NCBI GenBank assembly: GCA_019638575.1
Contig: JAHBTN010000025.1
Coordinates: 1 to 48,138, forward strand
DNA: 48,138 nt
Direction: 5' to 3'
From: Ferruginibacter sp.
GTDB lineage: Bacteria > Bacteroidota > Bacteroidia > Chitinophagales > Chitinophagaceae
Numbering within the stretch: position 1 is the first letter of the stretch; the number at the start of each line of letters is the position of its first letter. The notes below the pieces were generated by a model. That model did no database searches. It was not told where the DNA came from and worked only from the letters and a program-made list of their open reading frames with translations. A program made the position numbers and the translations under genes. Shown here one piece after another: positions 17,501 through 25,102 of the stretch.

Positions 17501-17959
17501 GCCAAATAAACGGTTTTCTGTTAAAACCTGGGCTATGCCTTTGCGTATTTGAAGGTTTAATTTTTGATGATCGGCTTCAAAATAAACAACCATTTTGTTA
17601 TTTACTAATTTAGTGCCGCCACTGTTTTGCCAGTCAATACCAAGGCCTATATTGCTTTGCTGCATATCTGCATATTCATTATACAAAACTATATTGGCCC
17701 TGCGTTGCAAACTGTATTCAGCAGCCGCCTCCATTTGTGGTAATTCTTTTTCGGCGCTTTGTGCTATAAATTTTGCCAGCTCTTCGCCATTTTGATAATA
17801 ATAAACGTTAAAATTATTGGTTTGATAATAGTTCCATTTGAATTTTTTAAACTGCACCCTGTTTTTTCCAAACTCAACAGCATTTACCTGTGCTTTTGCC
17901 AGCATTGCACTAAAAATTATGAAAAAGGAAATTAAACTTATTCTGCTGAACTTTGCCAT
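14567..17959 (-). CDS. TolB-propeller / Omp85-like outer-membrane barrel protein with degenerate peptidase domain
   Basis: A 1130-residue exported protein with a signal peptide at 1-23 (ending AKAQ). Residues ~40-270 resemble a gluzincin/peptidase-MA-like domain, but the zinc motif HExxH is replaced by KGIAQ (140-144) and the downstream Glu by Asp in WLTDG (171-175), so it should be inactive. Residues ~300-570 carry repeats of the TolB/WD40-propeller kind (MMAWDPKGSRISVLYSKEGKLNLFVYD, then IIFSSNRPG). A disordered Ser/Thr/Lys linker follows. The last ~400 residues look like an Omp85/surface-antigen beta-barrel ending in the outer-membrane-type aromatic LYVALGLDF. Such proteins are often labelled TolB-like in Bacteroidota. 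No Tol-Pal neighbours are present, so a role in outer-membrane biogenesis is only a suggestion. Confidence 0.82.
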   Translation of the reverse strand: MAKFSRISLISFFIIFSAMLAKAQVNAVEFGKNRVQFKKFKWNYYQTNNFNVYYYQNGEELAKFIAQSAEKELPQMEAAAEYSLQRRANIVLYNEYADMQQSNIGLGIDWQNSGGTKLVNNKMVVYFEADHQKLNLQIRKGIAQVLTENRLFGDDIGEIAGNQALLDLPKWLTDGYVNYLAQNWSTQLDDELKSEMLSGNYNKFTKFAFEKPELAGHAFWYFIEEKYKKENVTYFLYLATLYKNLNKASLQICKMKFKDLLAAFMEYQDEKYYKDIARRKPYPKGSYVDGFDINSRLDYFRFNVNPVKRNNSYVVTQFKKGIVRVIYNDEFENKTLLKYGVRSYKNEINPNYPMMAWDPKGSRISVLYSKEGKLNLFVYDIITRTKQYKIDLTKQFDQVQDMKYMLNSNTLLLSAVKNGHTDIYTLELQNEKVKQITNDVYDDLDASFVAFPNKTGIIFSSNRPGPDAKTGDTVLPSDNRYNIFLITNFGDKPELNQISQLSHLKYGNARYPMQYNENHFTFVSDENGVGNRYAGFFSTKKEGLDTLVMIAGEILRNPSAKEVDSTLKVYKKTDIDTVAVVSISTDSAYTFPLTNYQSTLAETRIAGDNNQVSEVTRQSDEKILYKLKIDENVLRRRNVTAQPTEYMKKIMAQYTDTAGVSKQIVAADSAKKSGDFFQTEFDNDKKDSSQASTATAPATSTKYDVLKTIKKYRYKPPKFSVDYGSAGFSTGVLVNRYQAYQGGAGPIMLNSGSVLNALIRLGTTELMEDVKITGGFRIGTNLKDNEWLISYQNYKRRIDWGATYYRNVQQGTDQTGTYLLRNFTNLYQVNVAYPFDRTKSIRLSTGIRSEKLVVSALDQFSLGYPDDKTLYSVTHLEYVYDNSLNPALNIWNGLRYKFYIDWNRQVNKVKFADGPNTFNFGFDARYYYPILRNFIWAGRAAGDFSWGNQKMIYYLGGVDGWLMFGQNQKYNSNGDLIKERYFNTNNQPANDQTYAFQSLAVNMRGYIQNVANGNNAVVINSEFRLPIVSTFFNRVINNSFLNNLQVIQFIDLGTAWNGAYNNFKRPQVIYGQPPLQVKVKSGGVGPFAGGYGFGVRSTLLGYFVKFDAGWPMSGFFKGKPILYVALGLDF

Positions 17960-18032
17960 GTGTGAAGATTGATTATGAGAATTAAAATTACTTTATTCGG
18001 TTTAATCATTAAAAAACAATTTAAAGCTCATT

Positions 18033-18674
18033 ATGTTAAAAATAAAATCATTTGTTTTTAGTCCCATACAGGAAAATACATATATCCTGTATAACGAGTT
18101 AAATCATTGTATCATAATTGATCCGGGTTGTTATTTTCCTTACGAACAGGATGAACTAACAGGCTTTATTACAAAGAGCAATTTAAAACCGCTAATGCTG
18201 CTTAATACCCATTGCCACCTTGATCATGTATTTGGCAACAGGCATATTGCCAGGCAATACGGCCTTACATTACAGCTTCACAAAAAAGAAAAATCATTGC
18301 TTGATTATGCACCTGCATCGGGCCTGATGTATAACATGCCTTTTGATAACTACGAAGGCGAATATATTTTTTTGCAGGAAGGAGATATTATTAAACTTGA
18401 TGAAGATGAACTTGAAGTGATAGAAGCGCCGGGCCACTCGCCGGGGCATATTTGTTTTTACTGTGCTAATCAAAACTTTATTATTAGCGGCGATGTATTG
18501 TTTAACCGCAGCATTGGCCGTACCGATTTGCCGGGGGGCAACCACCCATTGCTGTTAAAAAACATTAGGGAAAAATTATTTGTATTACCCGGCGAAACTA
18601 TTGTTTACAGCGGGCATGGCCCCACTACAACCATAGGCGAAGAAATATTGTACAACCCTTTTTTAATGGAATAA
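18033..18674 (+). CDS. Metallo-beta-lactamase-fold hydrolase (glyoxalase II-like)
   Basis: A 213-residue cytoplasmic enzyme. The metal motif THCHLDH is at residues 59-65 (His60, His62, Asp64, His65). Further ligands are in APGHSPGH, SGDVLFNRSIGRTDLPGG and the C-terminal YSGHGPTT. This set is typical of the glyoxalase II/hydroxyacylglutathione hydrolase and persulfide-dioxygenase branch. The chain is shorter than classical GloB and lacks its C-terminal glutathione-binding helices, so the substrate may be another thioester or hydrolysable ester. It is divergent from the TolB-like gene, with 73 nt between starts. Confidence 0.9.
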   Translation: MLKIKSFVFSPIQENTYILYNELNHCIIIDPGCYFPYEQDELTGFITKSNLKPLMLLNTHCHLDHVFGNRHIARQYGLTLQLHKKEKSLLDYAPASGLMYNMPFDNYEGEYIFLQEGDIIKLDEDELEVIEAPGHSPGHICFYCANQNFIISGDVLFNRSIGRTDLPGGNHPLLLKNIREKLFVLPGETIVYSGHGPTTTIGEEILYNPFLME

Positions 18675-18762
18675 ATGGTTGTTAACGAAGGAGAATGCAT
18701 TGCAGGCTTGAAAATATTTTAGTAAATTACAAATAACAAGATTGACTTTTAAAATTAATTGT

Positions 18763-19617
18763 ATGAAAAATATTATTAAAACCGGTACAATACTTTTAAT
18801 AGTAATGATAATTTTAAATCCGTTATCTACTAAGGCACAGCATAGCGAAGTAAAGCGTAAGATTGAGAAAGACATGGAAAAGAAATACGCCGATCCGCAG
18901 CGGCAAAAAGGCAAAGCCGAACTTGAAAAAATAACTTACGAAAACGATAAGCGCTATAAAGACCCCACCAATAAAGTACAGGCCACCGTATCGTTTGAAG
19001 AAACAGACCTTGATAAGAAAGGTAAGCCTAAAAAAACGATGGTGCAAAAACTGGTATTTGGCAAAACCGGCGAATGCATGGTGATGAACGAAGGAGACAA
19101 GAACGAAACCTGGATGATTTATAATTATGCCGATAAAGCAAATTATATAGTGAATGTAAAAGATAAAACAGCCATGAAAATGCCGCTGATAAACATGCAA
19201 AAAATGGCCGAAGCAAGCGCTAAAATAGATGCTGAAAAAAATGTTGACGGTAATAGCAGCAGTTCATGGAAAGCTACCGGCGAAACACAGGTGATAAACG
19301 GGTACAATTGTACAAAATATGTGTACACTTACAGCAATAACAAGCATTATGCTACCATGGATATGTGGATGACCAAAGATATTAAGTTAGACCTGGGCGA
19401 TAATTATATGTTTGGCGCAAGGCTCAATACTTATAAGGTTTCTGCCAATGCAAAACATACTGAAATGGGTGGAGGTATGATAGTACGTTCCATTTTATAT
19501 GATAAAAAAGGGAATGCAGTACATCAGCGTGATTTAAAGGAGTTCAAAAAATCGGCCGATGAGCAGTATTTTGATATGAGCAAGTTTAAGGTAAAAGATA
19601 TAATGGATGCACTTTAA
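18763..19617 (+). CDS. Exported DUF4412-like protein
   Basis: A 284-residue protein with a signal peptide (residues 1-26, ending STKAQ). A Lys/Glu-rich helix follows, then a beta-rich domain at about 70-230 with the pattern VFGKTGECMVM ... TWMIYNYADKANYIVNVKDKTAMKMPL ... INGYNCTKYVYTYSNNKHYATMDMWMTKDI. This recalls DUF4412 periplasmic proteins of Bacteroidota. The ATG at 18763 gives a proper signal peptide; an upstream ATG at 18742 adds seven residues. Function is unknown. Its stop overlaps the convergent epimerase stop by 4 nt (TTAA). Confidence 0.75.
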   Translation: MKNIIKTGTILLIVMIILNPLSTKAQHSEVKRKIEKDMEKKYADPQRQKGKAELEKITYENDKRYKDPTNKVQATVSFEETDLDKKGKPKKTMVQKLVFGKTGECMVMNEGDKNETWMIYNYADKANYIVNVKDKTAMKMPLINMQKMAEASAKIDAEKNVDGNSSSSWKATGETQVINGYNCTKYVYTYSNNKHYATMDMWMTKDIKLDLGDNYMFGARLNTYKVSANAKHTEMGGGMIVRSILYDKKGNAVHQRDLKEFKKSADEQYFDMSKFKVKDIMDAL

Positions 19618-20015
19618 GTTTTTTCCTGACAAAGCTCTACCAACACCGCATTGGTACTTTTAGGGTGTAAAAAACATACCAGTTTATTATCTGCACCTTG
19701 TTTGGGTTCGGTATTCAATAATATAAATCCTTCGTCTTGTAGCCGTTTCATCTCAGCCCTTATATCAGCCACTTCAAAAGCAATATGATGCAGGCCTTCG
19801 CCTTTTTTTTCAATAAATTTTGCAATCACCCCGTCAGGTTCGGTACTTTCCAGCAGTTCAATTTTAGTATCGCCTTTTTTAAAAAAAGCGGTGTTTACTT
19901 TTTCGCTATCAACCAGTTCGGTTTTATAGCAGGGGCTGTTGAGCAGTTTTTCAAATATTGGGATAGATATGGCCAAATTCTTAACCGCAATGCCGATATG
20001 TTCTGTTATTTGCAT
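19614..20015 (-). CDS. mce: Methylmalonyl-CoA epimerase
   Basis: A 133-residue vicinal-oxygen-chelate (glyoxalase-type) protein. The start MQITEHIGIAVKNL supplies the first metal His (His6). GEGLHHIAFEVADI in the middle gives the second, and NAVLVELCQE near the end gives the Glu ligand. It interconverts (R)- and (S)-methylmalonyl-CoA in propionate and branched-chain metabolism. The ATG at 20015 is preferred over an in-frame TTG at 20027. It is a single gene, convergent with the DUF4412-like gene and divergent from iscS; methylmalonyl-CoA mutase is not in the window. Confidence 0.88.
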   Translation of the reverse strand: MQITEHIGIAVKNLAISIPIFEKLLNSPCYKTELVDSEKVNTAFFKKGDTKIELLESTEPDGVIAKFIEKKGEGLHHIAFEVADIRAEMKRLQDEGFILLNTEPKQGADNKLVCFLHPKSTNAVLVELCQEKT

Positions 20016-20096
20016 ATTTAATCCCAATTACTTTACGAAATCGGTAAAATGAAAGTTAAGCCGCTATTTTAAATGCTAAAATAGAACCTTTTACAG

Positions 20097-20104
20097 TAAT
20101 TTTG
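20097..20104 (+). promoter_or_regulatory. Candidate -7 promoter element for the isc operon
   Basis: TAATTTTG matches TAnnTTTG and ends 35 nt before the iscS ATG at 20140. No good TTG box is found upstream, and no IscR-like palindrome was noticed in the 124-nt divergent spacer. Confidence 0.35.
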
Positions 20105-20139
20105 CTATATTAAAAAACAGAAACAAAACAGTTGATTAT

Positions 20140-21357
20140 ATGTTGAAACTGCCAATTTACTTAGATAATAATGCAACAACACCAATGGACCCCCGGGTGC
20201 TGGAAGCGATGACTCCATATTTTTTAGAACATTACGGTAATGCTGCAAGCCGCAATCATCCTTTTGGTTGGGAAGCCGAAGAAGCCGTTGATTATGCAAG
20301 GGAGCAGGTGGCCAAACTCATTGGCGCCGATCCTAAAGAAATTATCTTTACTTCCGGTGCCACCGAAAGCGATAACCTTGCCATTAAAGGCGTGTACGAA
20401 ATGTACGCAAGCAAAGGCAACCATATCATAACAGTTACAACTGAACACAAAGCTGTTTTAGACACCTGTAAGCATATTGAAAAAATAGGCGGCGAAGTAA
20501 CTTACCTGGAGGTGAATGCTGAAGGGCTGATTGACTTAAAAGAACTGGAAGCCGCTATTAAACCAACCACAATTTTAATAGCCATCATGTACGCCAATAA
20601 TGAAATTGGTGTGGTAATGCCGATTAAAGAAATAAGCGCTATTGCACGCAAACACGGTGTATTGTTATTTACCGATGGAACACAGGCCGTGGGCAAGATA
20701 CCTGTTGATGTGAATAAAGATGGAATAGACCTGATGGCGTTTAGCGCACATAAGATGTACGGCCCCAAAGGCGTGGGTGCATTGTATGTTCGTCGCAAAA
20801 ACCCAAGGGTAAAAGTAACAGCCCAAATGGATGGCGGTGGCCACGAACGTGGCATGCGTAGCGGTACACTAAATGTGCCGGGGATTGTTGGTTTTGGTAA
20901 AGCCTGTGAATTATGCAGGCTGGATATGGAAGAAGATACCAAACGCATCAGTAAATTAAGAGACCACCTTGAAACAGAATTACTAAAGCTTGAAGAAGCT
21001 TATGTGAATGGCAGCCGTGAACACCGCTTGCCACATGTAACAAATATTTCGTTTAAATATGTGGAAGGCGAAGGTTTGCTGATGGGCTTTAATAAAAATA
21101 TTGCACTAAGCAGCGGTTCGGCTTGTACTTCTGCCTCATTAGAACCAAGCTATGTATTAAAAGCGCTTGGCCTTGGTGATGATTTGGCACACTCTTCGCT
21201 GCGATTTGGATTAGGAAGGTTTACAACTGAAGAGCAGATTGAGTACACCATAAAAGCAATTAGCGAAACAGTTTTAAAATTAAGAGAGATGAGCCCGTTA
21301 TGGGAAATGTATAAAGAAGGAATTGATTTAAACACAATTGAGTGGGCAGCACATTAA
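20140..21357 (+). CDS. iscS: Cysteine desulfurase
   Basis: A 405-residue PLP enzyme that takes sulfur from cysteine for Fe-S cluster assembly. It begins with the typical [15 protein letters not shown]. His103 stacks on PLP ([11 protein letters not shown]), Lys205 forms the Schiff base ([11 protein letters not shown]), and Cys329 lies in the long flexible loop [16 protein letters not shown] that marks group I (IscS/NifS) enzymes. Length matches IscS. It is first in an iscS-iscU-iscA operon, 109 nt before iscU. Because no tRNA-thiolation genes are adjacent, Fe-S assembly is the most likely main task. Confidence 0.95.
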   Translation: MLKLPIYLDNNATTPMDPRVLEAMTPYFLEHYGNAASRNHPFGWEAEEAVDYAREQVAKLIGADPKEIIFTSGATESDNLAIKGVYEMYASKGNHIITVTTEHKAVLDTCKHIEKIGGEVTYLEVNAEGLIDLKELEAAIKPTTILIAIMYANNEIGVVMPIKEISAIARKHGVLLFTDGTQAVGKIPVDVNKDGIDLMAFSAHKMYGPKGVGALYVRRKNPRVKVTAQMDGGGHERGMRSGTLNVPGIVGFGKACELCRLDMEEDTKRISKLRDHLETELLKLEEAYVNGSREHRLPHVTNISFKYVEGEGLLMGFNKNIALSSGSACTSASLEPSYVLKALGLGDDLAHSSLRFGLGRFTTEEQIEYTIKAISETVLKLREMSPLWEMYKEGIDLNTIEWAAH

Positions 21358-21436
21358 AACTAAAAAGGCAAAATTCAAAAGCCCAAAAAATTGTATTGTA
21401 GCTTTTTGGTTTTTACTTTTGAATTTTGACTTTCAA
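21358..21436. repeat. Inverted-repeat element, copy 1 (iscS-iscU spacer)
   Basis: A perfect 12-bp inverted repeat, AAAATTCAAAAG (21370-21381) and CTTTTGAATTTT (21416-21427), with an inner CCAAAAA/TTTTTGG pair, forms a long AT-rich stem. The core from 21382 (CCCAAAA..TTGTATT) through TTGACTTT at about 21433 aligns with the iscU-iscA spacer (copy 2). Weak terminator or processing hairpin activity is possible. Confidence 0.65.
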
Positions 21437-21466
21437 TAAATAATTTAACTTTAAAAAATAATAATC

Positions 21467-21883
21467 ATGGCATATTCAGAAAAAGTAATCGATCACTACC
21501 AAAACCCAAAAAACGTTGGTACGCTTGATAAATCTGCCAAAAATGTAGGAACCGGCCTTGTAGGCGCTCCCGAATGTGGCGATGTAATGCGCCTGCAAAT
21601 ACAGGTTGATGATGCAGGTGTGATAACCGATGCAAAATTCAAAACATTTGGATGTGGTTCGGCCATCGCTTCTTCATCTTTGGCTACCGAATGGCTTAAA
21701 GGTAAAAGCGTAGACGAAGCTTTGAAAATTGATAACATGGCAATCGTTGAAGAATTAAACCTTCCGCCGGTAAAAATACATTGCAGCGTATTGGCCGAAG
21801 ATGCCATCAAATCGGCCATCAACGACTATCGTGTTAAAAACGGGTTAGAAGAAATTAAATTTGCCGAAAGCGTAGTACATTAA
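21467..21883 (+). CDS. iscU: Fe-S cluster scaffold protein
   Basis: A 138-residue IscU-type scaffold. Cluster ligands are Cys37 (with Asp39, in PECGDVM), Cys63 (FGCGSAIASSS) and Cys106 (IHCSVLAEDA). The chaperone-recognition motif LPPVK is present at residues 99-103 even though hscA/hscB are not nearby. It receives sulfur from IscS and assembles [2Fe-2S] clusters. Length and motifs match IscU rather than SufU, which has an insertion and a distinct zinc site. It is second of three genes, with related repeats on both sides. Confidence 0.95.
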   Translation: MAYSEKVIDHYQNPKNVGTLDKSAKNVGTGLVGAPECGDVMRLQIQVDDAGVITDAKFKTFGCGSAIASSSLATEWLKGKSVDEALKIDNMAIVEELNLPPVKIHCSVLAEDAIKSAINDYRVKNGLEEIKFAESVVH

Positions 21884-21957
21884 AAAAGTAAAAAGAAAAC
21901 CCCAAAATTGTATTTAACTTTTTTGCTTTTCACTTTTCACTTTTGACTTTTAATTTA
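21884..21957. repeat. Inverted-repeat element, copy 2 (iscU-iscA spacer)
   Basis: This shares with copy 1 the ordered blocks CCCAAAA, TTGTATT, a T-rich block ending TTTG, CTTTT and TTGACTTT (21901-21951). The left part (AAAAAAGTAAAAAG at about 21883-21897) can pair loosely with the CTTTTTTG/CTTTT blocks. The inverted repeat is less perfect than in copy 1. Confidence 0.6.
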
Positions 21958-21959
21958 AT

Positions 21960-22310
21960 ATGGTAGCAACAGACAACAGCATTTACATTAGCGATAAAGC
22001 AAAAACCAAAGTATTACAACTTATGGAAGAAGCCGGTGTGGCTAAAGACGATACCCAGTTTTTACGGGTAGGAGTTGTGGGTGGCGGCTGCAGCGGCTTA
22101 AGCTATAAGATGGATTTTGATAATGAAGTGAAACCGATGGACCAGGTTTTTGAAGATAAAGGAATTAAAATTGTTTGCGATCTTAAAAGTTTTTTATACC
22201 TCGTAAATACCGAGTTGGAATTCAGCGATGGGCTTAACGGCAAAGGTTTTTATTTTAATAATCCTAATGCAAGCCGTAGTTGTGGTTGTGGCGAAAGCTT
22301 TGCTGTATAG
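21960..22310 (+). CDS. iscA: A-type Fe-S carrier (IscA/HesB family)
   Basis: A 116-residue A-type carrier with the three conserved cysteines: Cys44 in GGGCSGLSY, and Cys108 and Cys110 in RSCGCGESF near the C-terminus. It is thought to pass clusters from the scaffold to apo-enzymes. It starts 76 nt after iscU, with the repeat copy between, and is followed by a strong terminator, so it ends the operon. ErpA-like function is equally possible from sequence alone. Confidence 0.92.
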   Translation: MVATDNSIYISDKAKTKVLQLMEEAGVAKDDTQFLRVGVVGGGCSGLSYKMDFDNEVKPMDQVFEDKGIKIVCDLKSFLYLVNTELEFSDGLNGKGFYFNNPNASRSCGCGESFAV

Positions 22311-22330
22311 CCGGTACAGGATATATTTTT

Positions 22331-22370
22331 AAATGCCTCCCAAAAACGGGAGGCATTTTAATTTTTTTTT
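22331..22370 (+). terminator. Strong intrinsic terminator of the isc operon
   Basis: An 11-bp perfect stem, AAATGCCTCCC/GGGAGGCATTT, with a 6-nt loop (AAAAAC), followed by TAA and nine T. It lies 20 nt past the iscA stop. Confidence 0.9.
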
Positions 22371-22402
22371 AAAAAAAATCCCCCGCTTTTAAGCCGGGGG
22401 AT
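22371..22402 (-). terminator. Intrinsic terminator facing the minus strand
   Basis: ATCCCCCGCTT (22378-22388) pairs with AAGCCGGGGGAT (22391-22402) with one bulged C. Eight A precede it, so only minus-strand transcripts would have the following U-run. It abuts the isc terminator back to back. No minus-strand gene is visible in 22403-22612 to need it. Confidence 0.75.
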
Positions 22403-22612
22403 GCACTTGGTTTTGGTAAACAAAAACAACAACCAGAAAGAGATATAAATAAATAGTGTGAATTTATTAAATGATAAAAATGGGTACTGTCATCCTATGT
22501 TTGAAGTAAGACAACAAACCTGGTTTATGTGCTGCATATAATTACAAAATGTATCATTTTATTAAACATTAATTAACTGCTTATATAGTAAATTGCAACA
22601 ATTTTAAAATTC
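22403..22612 (-). ncRNA. Possible small RNA gene on the minus strand
   Basis: This 210-nt stretch has no ORF above about 15 codons on the minus strand, yet ends in a good minus-facing terminator. An inexact -7-like CAAAATGTA (minus TACATTTTG) is at 22545-22553. The RNA is inferred only from the terminator; boundaries are unknown. Confidence 0.3.
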
Positions 22613-23335
22613 ATGTGGAGCATTTGTAAAAAAGAACTAAACCAGTTTTTCAGTAACCTCACCGGTTATATTGCCATCATGCTTTTTTTGATGATGAATG
22701 GCGTGTTCCTGTTTGTATTGCCCGGCAGCAGTATTTTTGATTTTGGCTATGCCTCCCTCGATAAGTTTTTCGACCTGTCGCCATGGATACTCATGTTCCT
22801 TGTTCCGGCTATCAGCATGCGCTCTCTTGCCGATGAATTTAAAGCAGGTACTTTTGAAACATTAAAGACAAGGCCTTTAACATCGTGGCAAATAGTACTG
22901 GGCAAGTATTTTTCAATAGTTGTTGTTTTACTGCTTGCCATACTTCCCACCATCATCTACATCATTACAATTAAAATACTAAGCGCACAAGGTGGTATAG
23001 ATAGTGGTGGCATTGCCGGTAGTTATATTGGCCTGTTTTTACTGGCTGCAACTTTTGCAGCTATAAGCCTTTGTTGTAGCGGGCTTACAGCTAATGCGGT
23101 AGTGGCATTTTTAATTAGTGCATTTGGTTGCCTGTTATTATATTTTGGTTTTAATGCTTTAAGTAAACTTCCTTTTTTTGCCAATGGCCCCGATTATTAT
23201 GTTGAAATGCTGGGTATAGATTTTCATTACCGCAGCATGAGCCGGGGTGTTTTAGATAGCCGTGACCTTATTTATTTTATAAGTGTAATTTTTTTGTTTT
23301 TATTGATAACCGTAAAAAACCTGTATAAAAAATAA
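22613..23335 (+). CDS. gldF: Gliding-motility ABC transporter permease GldF
   Basis: A 240-residue membrane protein with about six helices and the ABC-2 permease pattern. It starts with MWSICKKELNQFFSNLTGYI and has LADEFKAGTFETLKTRPLTSWQIVLGK after the second helix. In Flavobacterium, GldF works with GldG and the ATPase GldA in gliding/T9SS. gldG follows by 50 nt; gldA is not in the window, so the ATPase must be elsewhere. The leader is the AT-rich 22403-22612 region. Confidence 0.92.
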   Translation: MWSICKKELNQFFSNLTGYIAIMLFLMMNGVFLFVLPGSSIFDFGYASLDKFFDLSPWILMFLVPAISMRSLADEFKAGTFETLKTRPLTSWQIVLGKYFSIVVVLLLAILPTIIYIITIKILSAQGGIDSGGIAGSYIGLFLLAATFAAISLCCSGLTANAVVAFLISAFGCLLLYFGFNALSKLPFFANGPDYYVEMLGIDFHYRSMSRGVLDSRDLIYFISVIFLFLLITVKNLYKK

Positions 23336-23385
23336 ACCAGCACATCAGCCTTTATTTTCAAGGCAGTATGCAGCATTAACTTACA

Positions 23386-25101
23386 ATGAACCGGATGATA
23401 AATATGATATGGAAAAGTAAACTTTGGTTATTGGTAACCATTGTGGCGATTGTTGCTGTTAACTGGCTGGCTTCTTTATATCATGGCCGCATAGATTTTA
23501 CAAATGAAAAAAGGTTTACACTATCATCACCCACAAAAAAAGTATTAAACAAACTTGATGATGTGGTAAAGGTGGAAGTTTTTTTAAAAGGCGATTTCCC
23601 CAGCGGGTTTAAAAAACTGGCCAACAGCACCGGCGAAACACTTCAACAGTTTAAAGAAATTGCCGGGAAAAACTTTCAATATAGTTTTATAAGCCCCGAT
23701 GAAGATGTGGAAGGTACTAATGTAAAATGGGCCGATACCCTTTCGGCATTGGGCTTTTATCCCATCAACCTTACATCGCAGGTTAAAGCAGGGCAGCAAC
23801 AACAAAATATTTACCCGGTGGCATTTGTACATTATAAGGATAAGGTTATGCCCGTTATGCTTTACCAGGGCAAAACAAAGGCCATCACTTATGCTGAAAT
23901 TAATAGTGCAGAAGCGATGATGGAATATAATTTCATCAGCGTTATCAACAAACTTCAGCAAAAAGAAAAACCCATTGTAGCCTATGCCGTAGGCAATGGC
24001 GAACCCACAGGCTACAATACCGAAGACCTGGTGCGTAACACATTGCAGCAGGAATACAAGTTTTTCACAATCAATTTAAACACACAACCGGTTGTTCCAA
24101 AAGAATTTAATGTTTTGGTTTTAGTAAAACCCACACAGCCTTTCAGCGATGAAGAAAAATTAAAACTTGACCAGTATGTGATGAATGGCGGTAAGTTAAT
24201 TTTCTTTATTGATAAACTAAATGCAGAACTCGACAGCCTGCAATCAAAAAAAGGCGAAGTGGTTGCTTACGACCGTGGCCTTGAACTGAGTGACCTGTTA
24301 TTCAAATACGGCGCACGGATAAATGCTGATCTTATCATGGATCTGCAATGCGATTTTTTACCTTTTGATGTAAACAGTAATGGCCAGTTTGAATTACTTC
24401 CCTGGAATTATTTCCCTGTGTTTGAAACTAAATCAAATCATGTTATCAATAAAAATCTTGGTTTTGTTAGCGGCCGTTTTGTAAATTCAATTGATACGGT
24501 TGGCGCCGAAGGGATAAAGAAAACAATATTGTTAAGTTCATCGCCCAACTCAAGAACCATTGGCACACCTGCATTGATAAGCGTTAAAGAAAATGTGAAT
24601 GCACCGCAAAACGAAAAGTTCAATAAGGCCAATATCCCGGCGGCAGTTTTATTAGAAGGAAAATTCCAGTCGCTGTTCAGCAACCGTTTATCGCAGGCCA
24701 TGAGCGATTCATTAAAAAGTTATGGCGCCATTTTTATGTCGCAGTGCATTGCTGATAATAAAATGATTGTGGTAGCAGATGGGGATTTGGTTTTAAACTC
24801 GGTGGTAAAAGGCAACCAGGCCATACCTATGGGCATGAACCCATATACTTATGGAACGCAGCAGGAGTTTGCATTTGCCAACAAAGATTTTTTACAAAAC
24901 TGCCTCGATTATCTTATCAACAGCGCTAACCTTTCTGAAGCAAAAGCCAAAGATTATACTTTACGATTGCTTGATAAAAATAAAGTGGATGAAGAAAAAA
25001 GCCGCTGGCAACTGGTAAACCTAATAGTGCCGGTGTTGTTAATTATATTGTTTGCGGCTATTTACCAGGCGCTGCGTAAAAGAAAATATACTTTAAAGTA
25101 A
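23386..25101 (+). CDS. gldG: Gliding-motility ABC transporter auxiliary protein GldG
   Basis: A 571-residue protein with an N-terminal membrane anchor (residues ~10-28, LWLLVTIVAIVAVNWLA), a large periplasmic domain, and a C-terminal helix near 545-562 (LVNLIVPVLLIILFAAIYQALRKRKY). YHGRIDFTNEKRFTLS after the anchor, and the GldG-type/ABC-2-associated domain (VLVLVKPTQPFSDEEKLKLDQYV; GGKLIFFIDKLNAELDSL), identify it. It is the presumed partner of GldF in the GldAFG complex. The terC-like gene starts 1 nt after its stop, so they may be co-transcribed though functionally unrelated. Confidence 0.92.
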   Translation: MNRMINMIWKSKLWLLVTIVAIVAVNWLASLYHGRIDFTNEKRFTLSSPTKKVLNKLDDVVKVEVFLKGDFPSGFKKLANSTGETLQQFKEIAGKNFQYSFISPDEDVEGTNVKWADTLSALGFYPINLTSQVKAGQQQQNIYPVAFVHYKDKVMPVMLYQGKTKAITYAEINSAEAMMEYNFISVINKLQQKEKPIVAYAVGNGEPTGYNTEDLVRNTLQQEYKFFTINLNTQPVVPKEFNVLVLVKPTQPFSDEEKLKLDQYVMNGGKLIFFIDKLNAELDSLQSKKGEVVAYDRGLELSDLLFKYGARINADLIMDLQCDFLPFDVNSNGQFELLPWNYFPVFETKSNHVINKNLGFVSGRFVNSIDTVGAEGIKKTILLSSSPNSRTIGTPALISVKENVNAPQNEKFNKANIPAAVLLEGKFQSLFSNRLSQAMSDSLKSYGAIFMSQCIADNKMIVVADGDLVLNSVVKGNQAIPMGMNPYTYGTQQEFAFANKDFLQNCLDYLINSANLSEAKAKDYTLRLLDKNKVDEEKSRWQLVNLIVPVLLIILFAAIYQALRKRKYTLK

Positions 25102-25102
25102 G

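Noticed and set aside
14567-17959. True TolB of the Tol-Pal system
   Set aside because: It is far longer than TolB, has a peptidase-like domain and a C-terminal barrel, and no tol or pal genes are nearby.
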